Shown here piece after piece: positions 23,276 to 34,080 of a stretch of 64,000 nt of DNA. The stretch covers positions 124,001-188,000 of the forward strand of contig NW_025944945.1 in NCBI RefSeq assembly GCF_000764305.2. The letters run 5' to 3'. The DNA is from Hyalella azteca (taxonomy: Eukaryota; Arthropoda; Malacostraca; Amphipoda; Hyalellidae). A program made the translations under genes and the position numbers. Within the stretch, counting starts at the first letter, position 1. Every line of letters starts with the position of its first letter. Under the pieces are notes generated by a model. It was not told the DNA's origin, did no database searches, and worked only from the letters and a program-made list of their open reading frames with translations.

Positions 23276-23699
23276 TAGGTTAAGAAGACCGGTCAAGAGT
23301 TGCCGGTGATAAAATTATTTTGAGCCCTCGTGCTGCCCATTCTGGAGTAGTACTGTAGGCTTTAGGCGTCGCTCAAGGCGAGTACTGTGCTGCAATTGAA
23401 GGTAGTCCTTAGAACCTCTACGTCAAGGATCAGCAGGTTGCAGAGTTTGAGATGGAGAGTACTGGCTGGGGGTGGAGCACCTGGTTCTGCACTCACAGCA
23501 GAGGATACAGGAATGGTACAGCATTCAGTAACCATAGCAGATGATCATCGGACTGGCACATAAATATAGGCGTGAGACAGACCTCCTGTAAGGTTGTTAG
23601 TTACAAATTAGAAGACGCCAAAAGGAAAGCGTTCTTACGAGACTATACCGTGCGTTAGGTCAGTCGTACCAGTATTGAATAAGAAGTCTAGAATTCCTC

Positions 23700-25685
23700 A
23701 TGAATAAACCGAAGAAAATTCCCAATCTGGGGTCAAAACCCCCAGATAGTCAGCCGGCAAAAATAACCACGAAGAAGAAAGCTGATGATCCTAAACCAGT
23801 CTCCTCATCAGCCCCAACAACAACCAGCTCAAATCAGCTAATGCACAAGGAAGGAGAACAACTAGCAAAGCGGAAGCGTCATCAAGGAAAGCCAACTTAC
23901 CATACTGGAAAATCAAACTACTATGATCAAATTGCCTTTAGCATAGAGAGCGTTTCGTCCATTGACTCAAACCCAGAAGAAGTTTTGTCAGCTAGTACCT
24001 GCTCATCAAAATCAGACCTATCCTGCAGCAAGGACCTAAAAGATAGACCTCCTCACAAAAAAACCTGTCCACCACCAGAAGCTACAACTACCGCATCTAG
24101 CCCACTCTGCCCAGAGCCTCAATTATCAAGGAAAACCCTATCAAGCCAAGAAGAAATCCTGCCACAAGTAGAAGCGTCACAAGCAAATCTGGAAACTATG
24201 GAAGACCAAAGAGAAGACACAATTCACAGTGCACAACAAACCAACAGGCTACCCAACTCTAAAATGGAAAGAAGCAAGTTCTCAGCCCACGCAGACTTAT
24301 CCAGCCCAAACATAATACAAAACTTACCTCCTTCAACAAGGAAAGTATATGTTAGATGCCTGGATGAAAATTTTACCCTAGCCAAACTGAATCCCTTAAA
24401 GCTTGCTAAAGCAATAGATGCTCTGTGTGGGCCAGTGCAGGGAGTACAACATTTGAAAATGGGGGGACTATATATATCGTGTAATACACTTGAACAAGTA
24501 AATACCCTGCTAGCAGTAAATCTCTTACCCATTGCACAAGATTGCCAGATCCCTATCCAAATAACCATAGCCCTAAATGCTGAAACCACCATTGGAAAAA
24601 TCTATGCACCAGAGCTCCATGAAGAAACAAGTGAAAATCTATTGGAACTTCTAAAACCCACAGGAGTTATAGCAGTCAGGAAGCTTTTTCGAGACCCTGC
24701 TAAATCTCATCTGCCTCTATTTGTTATAACATTCTTGAACAAAAAGAGACCTGAAAACATACGAATAGGATATAGCAGCTATAAAGTAGACCCGTACTAC
24801 CCAAACCCCATTCGCTGCTACAATTGCTGCAGATGGGGGCATACATCAATCATCTGCCGGAGCCCACAACGCTGCAGTCGTTGTGGGGCAAATGGACATA
24901 CAGGTCTAACATGCGAAAAAAGCCCGCAGTGTGTAAATTGCAAAGGAAATCACGACGCCCTAGACAAAAACTGCCCCATCTACCTACATGAAGTAGAGAT
25001 ATGTCACTACTCGGTAAATCACCAAGTCTCCTACCCTGAAGCCAGAAAGAAACTGTCTGACAAAACTCAGCAAACCAGCGGTGAAGCAAACTACAGAAGA
25101 GATCAACCTCTCCTAGCTAGACCTCCTCAAGTACAGACATTTCCTCCATCACTTGATTCACTGAACTCCTTTCCCCCCCTAATCCAGCCACGGAAGAATA
25201 TACAAAATGCAGTGAGGGGAAGCAATGCTGAGCAAAGACATAACAAATTAGATGCCGGACAACAGGATGCCACAGGCCAAACCCCAAGAACAAACTCCTG
25301 GATCCCAGCCGGACAACCGCCTCCACCAAACAGTGTTACCCCAAGTTATGCTCCTATATTGTGGATGGAACACGAAGACATGGATGGACAAGAACTTCCC
25401 CTACCCACCCTACCCCCTCTGACACCTATTCAAACAAGCCCACAAAAACATACTCAAGATCACCAAAAACAACACTTAGCCCTCTCTCCAACATCATCTG
25501 CAACGCAAAACCCACCAGCTTGGTTCTTGTCACTACTTCCTTTACTTCTCAAACTCCTACTGGCATCCTCGCTAAGCGCCAAAATAGAATGCTTCATAGA
25601 ATTAGGAACTAAACTACAAATAGAACCAACCATTTCCTCGCTACTCACAGAACTAGGTCTCACCTCCCTTTCACATTCACAATGA
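23700..25685 (+). CDS. LINE ORF1, gag-like protein with three zinc knuckles
   Basis: 661 residues. RNA-binding, nucleic-acid-chaperone protein that packages LINE RNA with ORF2. The N-terminal third is rich in Lys, Ser, Pro and Gln and probably disordered. A central folded region (about residues 210-365, from KVYVRCLDENFTLAKLNPLK) resembles the RNA-binding region that precedes the knuckles in I- and R1-like elements. Three knuckles follow at about residues 371-420: CYNCCRWGHTSIIC (CX2CX4HX4C), CSRCGANGHTGLTC (CX2CX4HX4C) and CVNCKGNHDALDKNC (CX2CX3HX6C). The Pro/Gln-rich C-terminal part ends in a hydrophobic Leu-rich stretch (FLSLLPLLLKLLLASSLS). Its stop overlaps the ORF2 start as ATGA. Confidence 0.93.
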   Translation: MNKPKKIPNLGSKPPDSQPAKITTKKKADDPKPVSSSAPTTTSSNQLMHKEGEQLAKRKRHQGKPTYHTGKSNYYDQIAFSIESVSSIDSNPEEVLSASTCSSKSDLSCSKDLKDRPPHKKTCPPPEATTTASSPLCPEPQLSRKTLSSQEEILPQVEASQANLETMEDQREDTIHSAQQTNRLPNSKMERSKFSAHADLSSPNIIQNLPPSTRKVYVRCLDENFTLAKLNPLKLAKAIDALCGPVQGVQHLKMGGLYISCNTLEQVNTLLAVNLLPIAQDCQIPIQITIALNAETTIGKIYAPELHEETSENLLELLKPTGVIAVRKLFRDPAKSHLPLFVITFLNKKRPENIRIGYSSYKVDPYYPNPIRCYNCCRWGHTSIICRSPQRCSRCGANGHTGLTCEKSPQCVNCKGNHDALDKNCPIYLHEVEICHYSVNHQVSYPEARKKLSDKTQQTSGEANYRRDQPLLARPPQVQTFPPSLDSLNSFPPLIQPRKNIQNAVRGSNAEQRHNKLDAGQQDATGQTPRTNSWIPAGQPPPPNSVTPSYAPILWMEHEDMDGQELPLPTLPPLTPIQTSPQKHTQDHQKQHLALSPTSSATQNPPAWFLSLLPLLLKLLLASSLSAKIECFIELGTKLQIEPTISSLLTELGLTSLSHSQ

Positions 25686-27850
25686 CTCTCAAGCTCCTAC
25701 AATGGAATGTCCGCAGCTTTAGGTCAAACATCCCATTTATCCAAACAGCCCTAGACAACCACACACCAGATGTTCTATGCATGCAGGAAACCAATGTACC
25801 CCCCACTCACCCACTTACCCTCTTACATCGCTTGCCGGTCACAAGATCAGACCGACTACTGGGCGGAGGTGGAACATCTATTCACATCTTTAACAATGTT
25901 CCAACGAAAACTATAGCTCTGCCACCAAATATTGAAGCCTGTGCCACACGCATGTACCTCCCTTCTCATCAACTTACCATATGCTCACTGTACCTTCCTC
26001 CTTGCGCTGACAACAATACCCTAATCTCCAACTTGAATGAACTATACCAGGCACTGCCCACTCCCTTCATCATATGCGCAGATGCAAATGCACACCATCA
26101 GTCATGGGGATCTACATATGCAAACAAACGTGGACGGCTCATAGCAAAGTGGCTCCAAAGTAACAACCTCACTCTTATAAATACAGGAGCACCCACCCAC
26201 ATCAGCTCAGGCGGGGCACTCACGCACATAGACCTTACCATCACCACTCCAACCCTAGCCCCTTCGCTAACATGGGAACCAGCCCCTGACCCTTACCATA
26301 GCGACCACCTCCCCCTCAAAATAACCGTTAACAACTTAAACCAAATGCTACTTCCCAGGCCCCGATGGATCATCAAGAAAGCAGACTGGGCAATATTCCA
26401 AAGCAAAGTGGATCTCCCCCAAACATTCCTTTCACCTTCCGAGGCATGTAGTGCAGTGGAGAGCCGGCTACTCGCAGCGGGTAAGCTGGCGGTCCCCATA
26501 TCTACCACCCGCAGAAAGCAAAAACCCACACACTGCTGGTGGACGCCTGAGTGCGCTACAACTCTCAGAGCCAAAAGGAAAGCCCTCACTATTTACCGAC
26601 GAAAACCAGGCAACATACAACTGTGGATAAACTACAAACGAGCAGCCGCTCTATTCCGACATACTATCTTGCAGGCAAAAAAAGAAAGCTGGTCAGAATT
26701 CATTAAATCACTGAGAAGCACAACAACAACAACTGAAATCTGGAACAAAATCCGGCGACTCAGGACTTCACCCCAACCCGCAGCCATCCTACTAAGCGTA
26801 GGAGACAGCATCATCACAGACCCAGTAGAGGTAGCCAACACCCTGGCTAGAGAATTTACCGGACCACTCTCCGCAATCATTCCAACCGCACAAATTCCCA
26901 AGATCCAAGCTCTACCACCGAATACAAACTCCACACCCTGGTACAACAAGAACTTCACCCTAACGGACCTAATACGGGCAATAAACACAACACGACCATC
27001 TGCACCAGGTCCCGATACCATACCAGCTTCATTCTTAATTCATCTACCTCACACACAACAAAGACGCCTGCTAGCTTTCTACAACTATATTTGGAAGACA
27101 GGAGTCCCACACCAATGGCACCTGGCACACATTCTCCCATTCCTAAAACCGAACAAGCCACCCGCAAATCCATCTTCATACCGCCCCATAGCACTTACAA
27201 ACAGCCTATGCAAACTACTAGAGAAAATGGTGTGTCACCGACTCAGAAGCTACCTTGAACAAGCTTCACTCATTAACCCAAACCAGAGCGGCTTCCGAAC
27301 AAGACACTCCACACTAGATGCACTTACACGCCTTGAATCAGATATAAGACTTGGTCTTATCTTGGATAACCCAACCATTGCTGTTTTCTTGGACTTCACC
27401 AAAGCATTCGACTCAGTCTGGCATGCTGGATTACTCCACAAACTAGAGAAACTGGGGCTGACCGGCAGAATGATGACATTCATTGAAGGCTTCCTGCAGC
27501 ACAGGCAAATACAAGTGAAATTACAGAATTCACTATCCTCACCACGTCCAGTAACGACAGGTGTTCCACAAGGCTCTGTCCTCAGCCCCATTCTCTTTCT
27601 GGTAATGGTAAACGATGTCATAAACTCATCTGACATCAAATACTCCCTATTTGCTGACGACTGTGCTCTCTGGAGCACAAAATCCTCCATACCCCTGTGC
27701 ATTCAATCAATCCAAGGGACTCTCAACAATATAACGGCATGGTCCAATACGTGGAAACTAAAGATATCAGCACCCAAATCCAAAGTAATGCTTTTTTGCA
27801 ACCAGAGATCACCACCAACCCCACCACTACTCCACTATCGACTTATGTAA
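25682..27850 (+). CDS. LINE ORF2, endonuclease-reverse transcriptase, C-terminally truncated
   Basis: 722 residues remain; complete elements of this kind are usually longer. The APE-like endonuclease (about residues 1-225) shows LLQWNVRSF, the catalytic Glu in VLCMQETNV, IICADANAHHQSWGS, THIDLTITTP and YHSDHLPLKI, so its active-site residues are present. The reverse transcriptase (about 470-700) shows YRPIALTNSLCKLLEKM, QSGFRTRHST, the catalytic Asp in AVFLDFTKAFDSVWH, VTTGVPQGSVLSPILF and the FADD box (YSLFADDCALWS). The frame stops at a TAA right at the junction with host sequence, so the thumb, the C-terminal region and any RNase H are missing. The ATGA overlap with ORF1 suggests stop-restart translation. 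The copy is enzymatically plausible but incomplete and lacks the 3' UTR needed for template recognition. Confidence 0.94.
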   Translation: MTLKLLQWNVRSFRSNIPFIQTALDNHTPDVLCMQETNVPPTHPLTLLHRLPVTRSDRLLGGGGTSIHIFNNVPTKTIALPPNIEACATRMYLPSHQLTICSLYLPPCADNNTLISNLNELYQALPTPFIICADANAHHQSWGSTYANKRGRLIAKWLQSNNLTLINTGAPTHISSGGALTHIDLTITTPTLAPSLTWEPAPDPYHSDHLPLKITVNNLNQMLLPRPRWIIKKADWAIFQSKVDLPQTFLSPSEACSAVESRLLAAGKLAVPISTTRRKQKPTHCWWTPECATTLRAKRKALTIYRRKPGNIQLWINYKRAAALFRHTILQAKKESWSEFIKSLRSTTTTTEIWNKIRRLRTSPQPAAILLSVGDSIITDPVEVANTLAREFTGPLSAIIPTAQIPKIQALPPNTNSTPWYNKNFTLTDLIRAINTTRPSAPGPDTIPASFLIHLPHTQQRRLLAFYNYIWKTGVPHQWHLAHILPFLKPNKPPANPSSYRPIALTNSLCKLLEKMVCHRLRSYLEQASLINPNQSGFRTRHSTLDALTRLESDIRLGLILDNPTIAVFLDFTKAFDSVWHAGLLHKLEKLGLTGRMMTFIEGFLQHRQIQVKLQNSLSSPRPVTTGVPQGSVLSPILFLVMVNDVINSSDIKYSLFADDCALWSTKSSIPLCIQSIQGTLNNITAWSNTWKLKISAPKSKVMLFCNQRSPPTPPLLHYRLM

Positions 27851-29436
27851 ACGTGATCCAGAGGGCTTTTGCTTCACCAGGTCCCGCCGCCTCGCATTTA
27901 TCAACCAATCATCTACCTGGAGAGCAAGCAAACTTCAATAAATTTCTATCCTTCAGAATAAATACCTTCAATCTAGTATAATAATATTAGGAAATGATGC
28001 TTAAAAATATTAAGCTTCCAGTTGAAATATCAAACATGTTTACACAGTCATACAGGTTTTATTAATTTAATAAAAGGCTCGATTAGGGATACTACGAATT
28101 TGTAAGGCTGTTTAAATTCCTACAAATAATTAATCGTAACTTCGATCTTACCTGCTTCGTGGTAAGTCCCGCCTCTTTAGCAAGGTTACCCTTTTCTTGA
28201 GCGGTCGGATAATGTTCATAATTTTTCACAAACCAATTCTTCAAAATAAACCTCGCTTCTTTACTTAAATTTCTGCTTTCCTTGGCTGCTCCCTGTCCGA
28301 CTGCAACAAAAAATAGTGTCAGCTTGCACTTTTTCAATTATCGCCACCTCTCAAACACAAGATTTTCTGTCATTTTGTAATTTAATATGACCTTGATATA
28401 GGAAAAAGTATCTTTATAATCTTATAAAAACAATCATATGGAGGTTGCAGTGTAGCGGGAAACTACTACATCTAAACCGTCCACGAGGCCCTATGACTCG
28501 TGGACGATTGAAACGATTCAGGATGAAGTTCAGGCTAATATTAACTGAAGAGACGTTCAAATAATACTTGAACACTTGCACAATTCAATAACACTTACGA
28601 GGTCCGGGTGACTCAGAACGATAAAACAACAATGATGGGCACAACAATGGTAAAGGTGAAGTCGCACCGTACTACAGTCAGACTACACCCGATGAAGTCG
28701 CACCGTACTACAGTCAGACTACACCCGAAGACAGTTCGGCTAGTACATTTTTCTTTGTAGTCGCCTTTCGAGGAGTGCGGCGGCTGGAAACCTAGTACGC
28801 AAAACAAGACAATATCTGGCCGGCTACAGCAGCACGAGTTCTTGCTGCTTATTCTCAGTACGAAGATATTTGTTCAAGATGTGCAGAACAATATGAGAAA
28901 TTTTTTGGTAAATACAACCTGAGAATATTGCTTCTACGTCTGATCGACACTATACAGTTATATATAAATCTGTTGAAGAAACGAATAATAATTTTGCTTT
29001 TATTAAATCACTACATCCAATACAAAACAAACTATGAATCCTAACATGAATGGAAAAAATTTTCATACGTGAACTAAAATCAGGAAAATTTTACAATTGC
29101 ACTTCTCAATTAAAAAAAACATCATTCATCACAGTTGAGCTTCACGCTCCTGTCTGAGTTCAACGTTATATTTGGTTGGATTCGAAAAAACTTTTCATGT
29201 ATTGATCAATGTACGACTTAATATAGTTGCGCACAAATTTCATTATAATGCATACTACAGCTAATAAATTTCGAAAATTATCCAAATTCTCCGAAATTTA
29301 CGTATGTTGACGAGCCAAGAAGGACAATTAGGAATAAATTATCAAACTACCTGTTAAATTAACTGCCTCTGCAATGAAGCAAACTCTACTCACCTGTCTG
29401 AGGATTCTGAGAGGCGTTCTGCAGGTGCGAGGCCAT
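27827..29436 (-). CDS. TALE homeobox gene copy A (spliced; truncated by LINE)
   Basis: Predicted homeodomain transcription factor assembled from three coding exons. Exon 2 (29394-29481, ATG at 29436) encodes MASHLQNASQNPQT and ends CAG|GTGAGT in phase 1. Exon 3 (28152-28300) follows a strong acceptor (TTTTTTGTTGCAG), encodes helices 1-2 (NLSKEARFILKNWF, then HYPTAQEKGNLAKEAGLTT) and ends AAGCAG|GTAAGA. Exon 4 (from 27916, acceptor TGCTCTCCAG) gives helix 3, VDDWLINARRRDLVKQK. Phases match, 93 residues in all. The extra residues between helices 1 and 2 (with YP), the WLxNxR motif and the RRR tail identify the TALE class. The nearest-looking relatives are TGIF/MEIS, but the WF to WL change and the short protein make family placement unsafe. 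The last codons (SRLHKSIVE, stop at 27827) are read from the antisense of the LINE 3' end, so the native C-terminus is lost. Copy D is the intact counterpart. Confidence 0.8.
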
Positions 29437-29776
29437 TTTGTTAATTACGGATTTTTTCAGCGAGACTCAAGTGCGGCAAAACTGTACATGGAAACAAAAA
29501 TCTGTCACAAAAATATATGTTCACTAAAATATCTAATACTATTGCATAAAAAATTGGGTGACTAACAATTTCCACTAAACTACGATGCACAAGTAGCAAT
29601 TTGAATGCAATAATCATGCGTCCTTTGCTTTAAGCTGTATTCATTGTAAAGTAAACGTAATTAGGTAAGTCAGAGTTATGACACAGGTGAACAACATATA
29701 TATGGTGTCAATTGAGAGGTGAACGAATTTCAAACATTTATATTGACCATTAATTGTCCCCAGTGATCACGCACGC

Positions 29777-29823
29777 CACGTGGACACTCAACACGTGCGC
29801 TTCACCTCTGAACCCAACACATG
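29777..29823. promoter_or_regulatory. E-box cluster just downstream of the copy A promoter
   Basis: CACGTG at 29777-29782 and 29792-29797, and CACATG at 29818-29823. They lie within the start of intron 1, 60-110 bases from the inferred start site. Copy D has three CACGTG sites at matching positions. CACGTG is the bHLH (Myc/USF/Clock-type) core; which factor binds is unknown. Confidence 0.45.
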
Positions 29824-29856
29824 CGCTTCACGACTGAGTGCTCAGCCTAGCGATGC

Positions 29857-29914
29857 TCACCTGACGAGAGCGGATGTAGACTGTAACCTGGTCCAGCGCC
29901 AACGGGCTTATATA
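29857..29914 (-). promoter_or_regulatory. TATA promoter and 5' UTR exon of homeobox copy A
   Basis: On the minus strand TATATAAG (29914-29907) lies in GGCGCC-flanked sequence. About 30 bases downstream is GGTTACAGTCTAC, a plausible start site near 29882. A short leader then ends CTCTCGTCAG|GTGAGC, a good donor at 29861. Position, spacing and donor are the same in copy D (58408-58355). The next exon carries the ATG about 430 bases downstream. Function is inferred from motif order and from conservation between two diverged copies. Confidence 0.65.
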
Positions 29915-30130
29915 GGCGCCGTCGAACAAAGAAAAGTCTGTATGCCTTTCGGCTCGTGTTGAGATCTCCTAAGAAAAAAATAACCATTTGTTTAGGAAGG
30001 CCTAAGAACAAAGAAATTAGGAAATTCAGTATACGGAATAAATATTTGCGCAAAGAGTCACCGTTGAAAAGGCTTTTGTTGAAACAGAAGCAGTAGTTTA
30101 TACTTATTAAAAATTGGAATTTCGATCAGA

Positions 30131-31530
30131 GTAAGCTATCTGTGGAATCTACAAATTCCGCATTTATTAAGAATTAAAGTTATTTGTTATGTATGACGAA
30201 AACTCATTTATGATATGAGTCTTAAGGAATTTTCATTGATGACCATTGCATGAGGCATAAAAGTCAAACCACATGACTACATTAAATGCAATCATTTATA
30301 TTTGGCTTAACTTCAAATATTTCCTTTGAGCATTTCTTCTCTTCTATATGAATTCTTCACTTGCAAGTTTTGTAATTCTTCGTAATATTTTTGGTTTAGG
30401 GTTTCAAGTAGCTAACTCGTTCGTAGCTGAAAAAACTGTTAACGATATGAATGCTTTATTTATTAGTTTTTGAAAAGTGAGCCACTTTTTATGCGGGTAC
30501 TGATATAAATGAGGGGTCGCTCAATATGACTTGTTTCATACTAATGCACTTGTGCAAAACAATCCACTTTTAAAAATATAATTTTTTTGTGACGCCAAGT
30601 AATATAATTATATTTAAAAATAATATAACATCTAATAAACAACATAACAAGCAGAAGCTTATAATAGCTGTTAGATTACCTTTAAGTGAATTCAACTGTT
30701 AAATATGATTAAATATGTTTCCATGAGCCTTCACTTCAAGCCATTTTGTATTAGCGGTGTAAAATTAAGTGAAAAGTTTCATAAAGGTGAAGAATCAAAA
30801 TTAGAATACGAATCAAAAATGAGAATTGCAAACAGAGTAAGCTATAAGTGGAATTTACAAATAAAGCATTTATTAAGAATTAAAGTTTTTGTTATGCAGG
30901 ACAAGTAACTCATTTATAATGTGATTTATAAAGAATTTTCAATCATGACCATTGCATGAGGTATAGAAGTCAAACCACAGACTATACGTTAAACATAATC
31001 CTTTATTCTTGTCTTAAATTTAAAGATTTGTCCTTAGCATTTCTTTTCATCTATATGAATTCTTTACCTGCAACTTTTGTAATTCTTCGTTATCTTTTTT
31101 TGTCTATGGTTTCATGTTGCTAACTCATTCGTAGTTGAAAAAATTTGTTAAGGTAATGAATGCTCTGTTAATTAGTTTTTGAAAAGTGGACAACTTTTTA
31201 TATGGGAACTGATATAAAAATTGCCGCCAAAATAAATTCATCGCTCAATATGACGTTTTTCACAATAATGCATTTGCGCACAGAATAAATTTTTATAAAT
31301 ATAACTTTAGTTTCCGTGACGCCAAATGATAAAATTATGTTCAGAAATATCATAACACATAAAAAACCACATAACAAACATGTGCATAATAGCTGTTAGA
31401 TTACCTCCAAGTAAATTGTAACTATTTAATATGATGCAAGATGTTTCCACCTGCGTTCAGTTAATGCTATTTCGTAACACCGGTGTAAAATAAAGTGAAA
31501 AGTCTCATGAAGGTGAAGTGAAGTTATTAA
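30131..31530. repeat. 706-bp tandem duplication upstream of copy A
   Basis: The segment from GTAAGCTAT at 30131 is repeated from 30837. Both copies contain GACCATTGCATGAGG, CTATATGAATTCTT and GTTTTTGAAAAGTG blocks in order. Copy D has the region once (about 58620-59280). The duplication is therefore specific to module A and old enough to have diverged noticeably. Confidence 0.85.
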
Positions 31531-31534
31531 AATA

Positions 31535-34080
31535 TAACAAATGAATTAACACTGAGGTTTATGAATCGTTTGCTATACCTACAGAATAATATTCCGTTCC
31601 AAGCAACTATAAAGGAAAAATGAATTACTTCTATACTTCTTGTATGAAGGGTTTTTTGTTCAGTGGCAGCGTTGAAATTTCTCAGTCCAACGGCCAGAAA
31701 ACATGTGCAGCGTTGCAGATTCAAGCGCAACCCAGATTTATCTCCTGAAAAAAACCGTTCCCAGAGATACACCCTTCTGATGGCTTCTCTTAACAACACC
31801 TTGCAAGTAGCACGTGGTGGTCTGCTATAGTTCTTAATTTACAAATTTGTAATCTTCTTCAGAGGGAAGTCAAATAAACTCATGTCAGTTCTTCGTGCCG
31901 CGGTCGGCAGGGATCGTGACCATTATTGCGTGTAAGAGCTTTTTTTATAAATATGGTCGGAAAAGGTCTGGAAGCTAGGGAGAAATCTTACAGGGAAAAG
32001 TCTCAAGGGACAGGGAAAACACCTTACAGGGAAAAGTCTCACCTTAATTATTCAAACTGGAAAATCTAAGGCGTTAATAATTAGACGTTTGACCTTAATG
32101 AATGTTTCCATCGTTCATTCCTGAATAAATTGAGCTGCTTGAGTAAATATATTTCTAAAAAACTATTATAATATATGCCATCAAAAAATTTCATTACTAT
32201 ATACGCTATCAAAAGATTTTAGTATTATATTTGACTCGCCCTGTAAGAATCGAACCATCAGAGCTTTGAAATTTCAGCGATCACTTCCTATTGGAATTCC
32301 CTCGAGGCAGTCATTCACGTCGATCATTTTTATAACAATGCTAAAAATAAAGTTCCTTCAAACTACAGTGACTATTTTAGCAGAGAATACAAAAAATAAA
32401 AACTCATTTACCACAGAAGGTTTCCATTAAAGAATTTATGTTGTGGGGTGGCGGTTTTTCCATCGAATTAAAAGACAATTATGTATCGGTCTCAAAAGGT
32501 AAAACAATGAATTTGGTCGCCTGAAACAACGATCAGGACGCCAGCGTCGCCTAATACGGCGGCCGGAGTTGCCTGATTTGAGAACAATGCGAGTGACCAT
32601 AACTATGATAAGGGCAGCGATAAGGAGAGGGTACAATAACCTGGATATTTATTTTTAAAATAGAAACGAAGAGAATTGTCTTTAGGGTAACAATGCATAT
32701 ATAATAAACTATAACCATTTTAATAAAAATTGTAATATAATACATATTAACAAGAAACAATCGGTCTTGACCACCGCAAAAGAATAAATTATGGGAAGAA
32801 CGATAATTTCAAAATAGTATTGCCCACATTATCAGTGATCTCTTTTAATTACACTGCTGTTTGTGTTCATAAAAGCTGTCTCGACTACGTAAAAATAACT
32901 TAAGCCTATGTTAGAGCTTCTTCAAGTACGTTTTCACTTACGCAGACGTTGCCTCGTGCTTGTAATAATGCGACTGCCACTTAAATAAGTGTAGGAATGA
33001 ACCAGTGTGATAGAAATGGGCAAATAAACACAAATTCACTAATAATGAAGCTACATTACCGCTGCATTTACTATTTTGCGTTGTTGAATTATCTATTCAG
33101 AAGCTGGCAGCCGAATAAGATGTGCGCTAGATCAATGCATTTTGGTTAAATGCCAATAATATACTTGCATTTTTAGATAAGCAATCGGAAAGCAATTTTT
33201 GACCATAGCAGATTGTACATGACATCTGAATACAAGATCATTCTCATTGTCCAACAACGCTCACTTTTACTTGCAAATATCGTATCTCAGTAGGCAAACA
33301 CAAAAATTTCAGCTGCTACTGACACAATGCATTCAATAAATTCGTTTTTTTGTTGTTGCATGGTCGTTATTTTTCCGTTGCAATTGTTGAACAGAGAGGA
33401 GATGGTCGAGTACGTGATGGTTCGTGTATATTACGTGACCGTGACGAGTGCAGCGCACGTCTGGCAGTGTTGTGAAGCACATTCATTTGCTCCGTACTAT
33501 ACGAGACCCAAGTAATCATTGCACGGCAGCATAATTACTATTCCGTTGAGGCTTGTTTAGTAAGACAGGATAAATCAAAATTTACCCACTTCTTTGTAAA
33601 ACGACGGAGATTAAATTTTTTCCCTAAATATAAGCGCATTTTCAAACAAATCGATATGTTACTGCCTATTTTTGTTGCCATATAAATACATATTTATAAA
33701 GGAATTAGCATAAAGTCTATTTAAACGCTTCATTTCATAGAATTCTTGGATTAATATCCCTTTTGCGGTGTCACACCTGCAACCATGTGTCTGCAACCAT
33801 GTCATACATGAATGTGTGGCAGTAGAATCCGCAGAGTTTTGAATGAGCCAGTGACGAACCAAAAATTCGCTTCGCAAACTCATAATAAATTTTGAAATTC
33901 ATATTAGGCCATTCCTTGAAGGTGGTTTTAAATATATATTTGGCATAATATTATTCGTATATTGCCAAAAAATATTATAATTTTCCGTTTTGAGTTGACA
34001 TTTTTTCCACTATGAAGGAGCGTTTCGCAATTGAATCTCTATAAATTTCAAAAGTTTATCCGAAACACGGTAAAGTTTTT
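31535..34080. other. 5' flank of module A, homologous to 59280-62640
   Basis: This stretch is collinear with the flank of copy D throughout, with many small indels. Minus-strand frames such as 31527-31799 are interrupted by indels in the D counterpart and are not coding. The best-conserved block is 32555-32640 (see separate entry). No other gene is recognised. Confidence 0.6.
32521..32598 (-). other. Conserved block with possible short coding exon (MVTRIVLKSG...)
   Basis: On the minus strand a frame MVTRIVLKSGNSGRRIRRRW, followed by RPDRCF, is identical in modules A and D (D: 60673-60750). The 78 bases differ at only two sites, both synonymous, while the downstream flank diverges at once. 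It lies about 3 kb upstream of the MAS start codon, a distance comparable to that of the MSPVD exon in copy B. No good donor is shared by both copies, so it may be an upstream exon, a separate micropeptide or a conserved regulatory element. Confidence 0.35.

Larger units (their letters stand above)
23280..27850 (+). mobile_element. Non-LTR retrotransposon (I/Jockey-type LINE), 3'-truncated
   Basis: Autonomous LINE with two overlapping ORFs. ORF1 (23700-25685) has retroviral-type zinc knuckles; ORF2 (25682-27850) has an APE endonuclease and a reverse transcriptase. The 5' UTR start is uncertain and set near 23280. Both ORFs lack internal stops, implying a young insertion. The element ends abruptly inside ORF2, just after the RT palm and early thumb, without a 3' UTR or tail. 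At about 27845-27852 the sequence switches to exon 4 of homeobox copy A (sense opposite to the LINE). LINEs usually lose their 5' end, so a missing 3' end suggests a later deletion that removed host sequence as well. Confidence 0.92.

Noticed and set aside
24224..27702. Minus-strand open frames under the LINE
   Set aside because: Antisense shadows of LINE ORF1 and ORF2; no motifs.
28613..28807. Minus-strand frame with an acceptor (TTGCGTACTAG) and basic residues, in copy A intron 2
   Set aside because: Copy D has a one-base indel that shifts the frame, and exons 2 and 3 already join perfectly in phase without it.
31527..31799. Minus-strand 90-residue frame upstream of copy A
   Set aside because: The collinear region in module D (about 59290-59560) is interrupted by several indels, so there is no sign of protein constraint.
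32230..32265. tRNA-like B box (GGTTCGATTC on the minus strand), also near 59970
   Set aside because: No A box at the right distance and no cloverleaf could be drawn.
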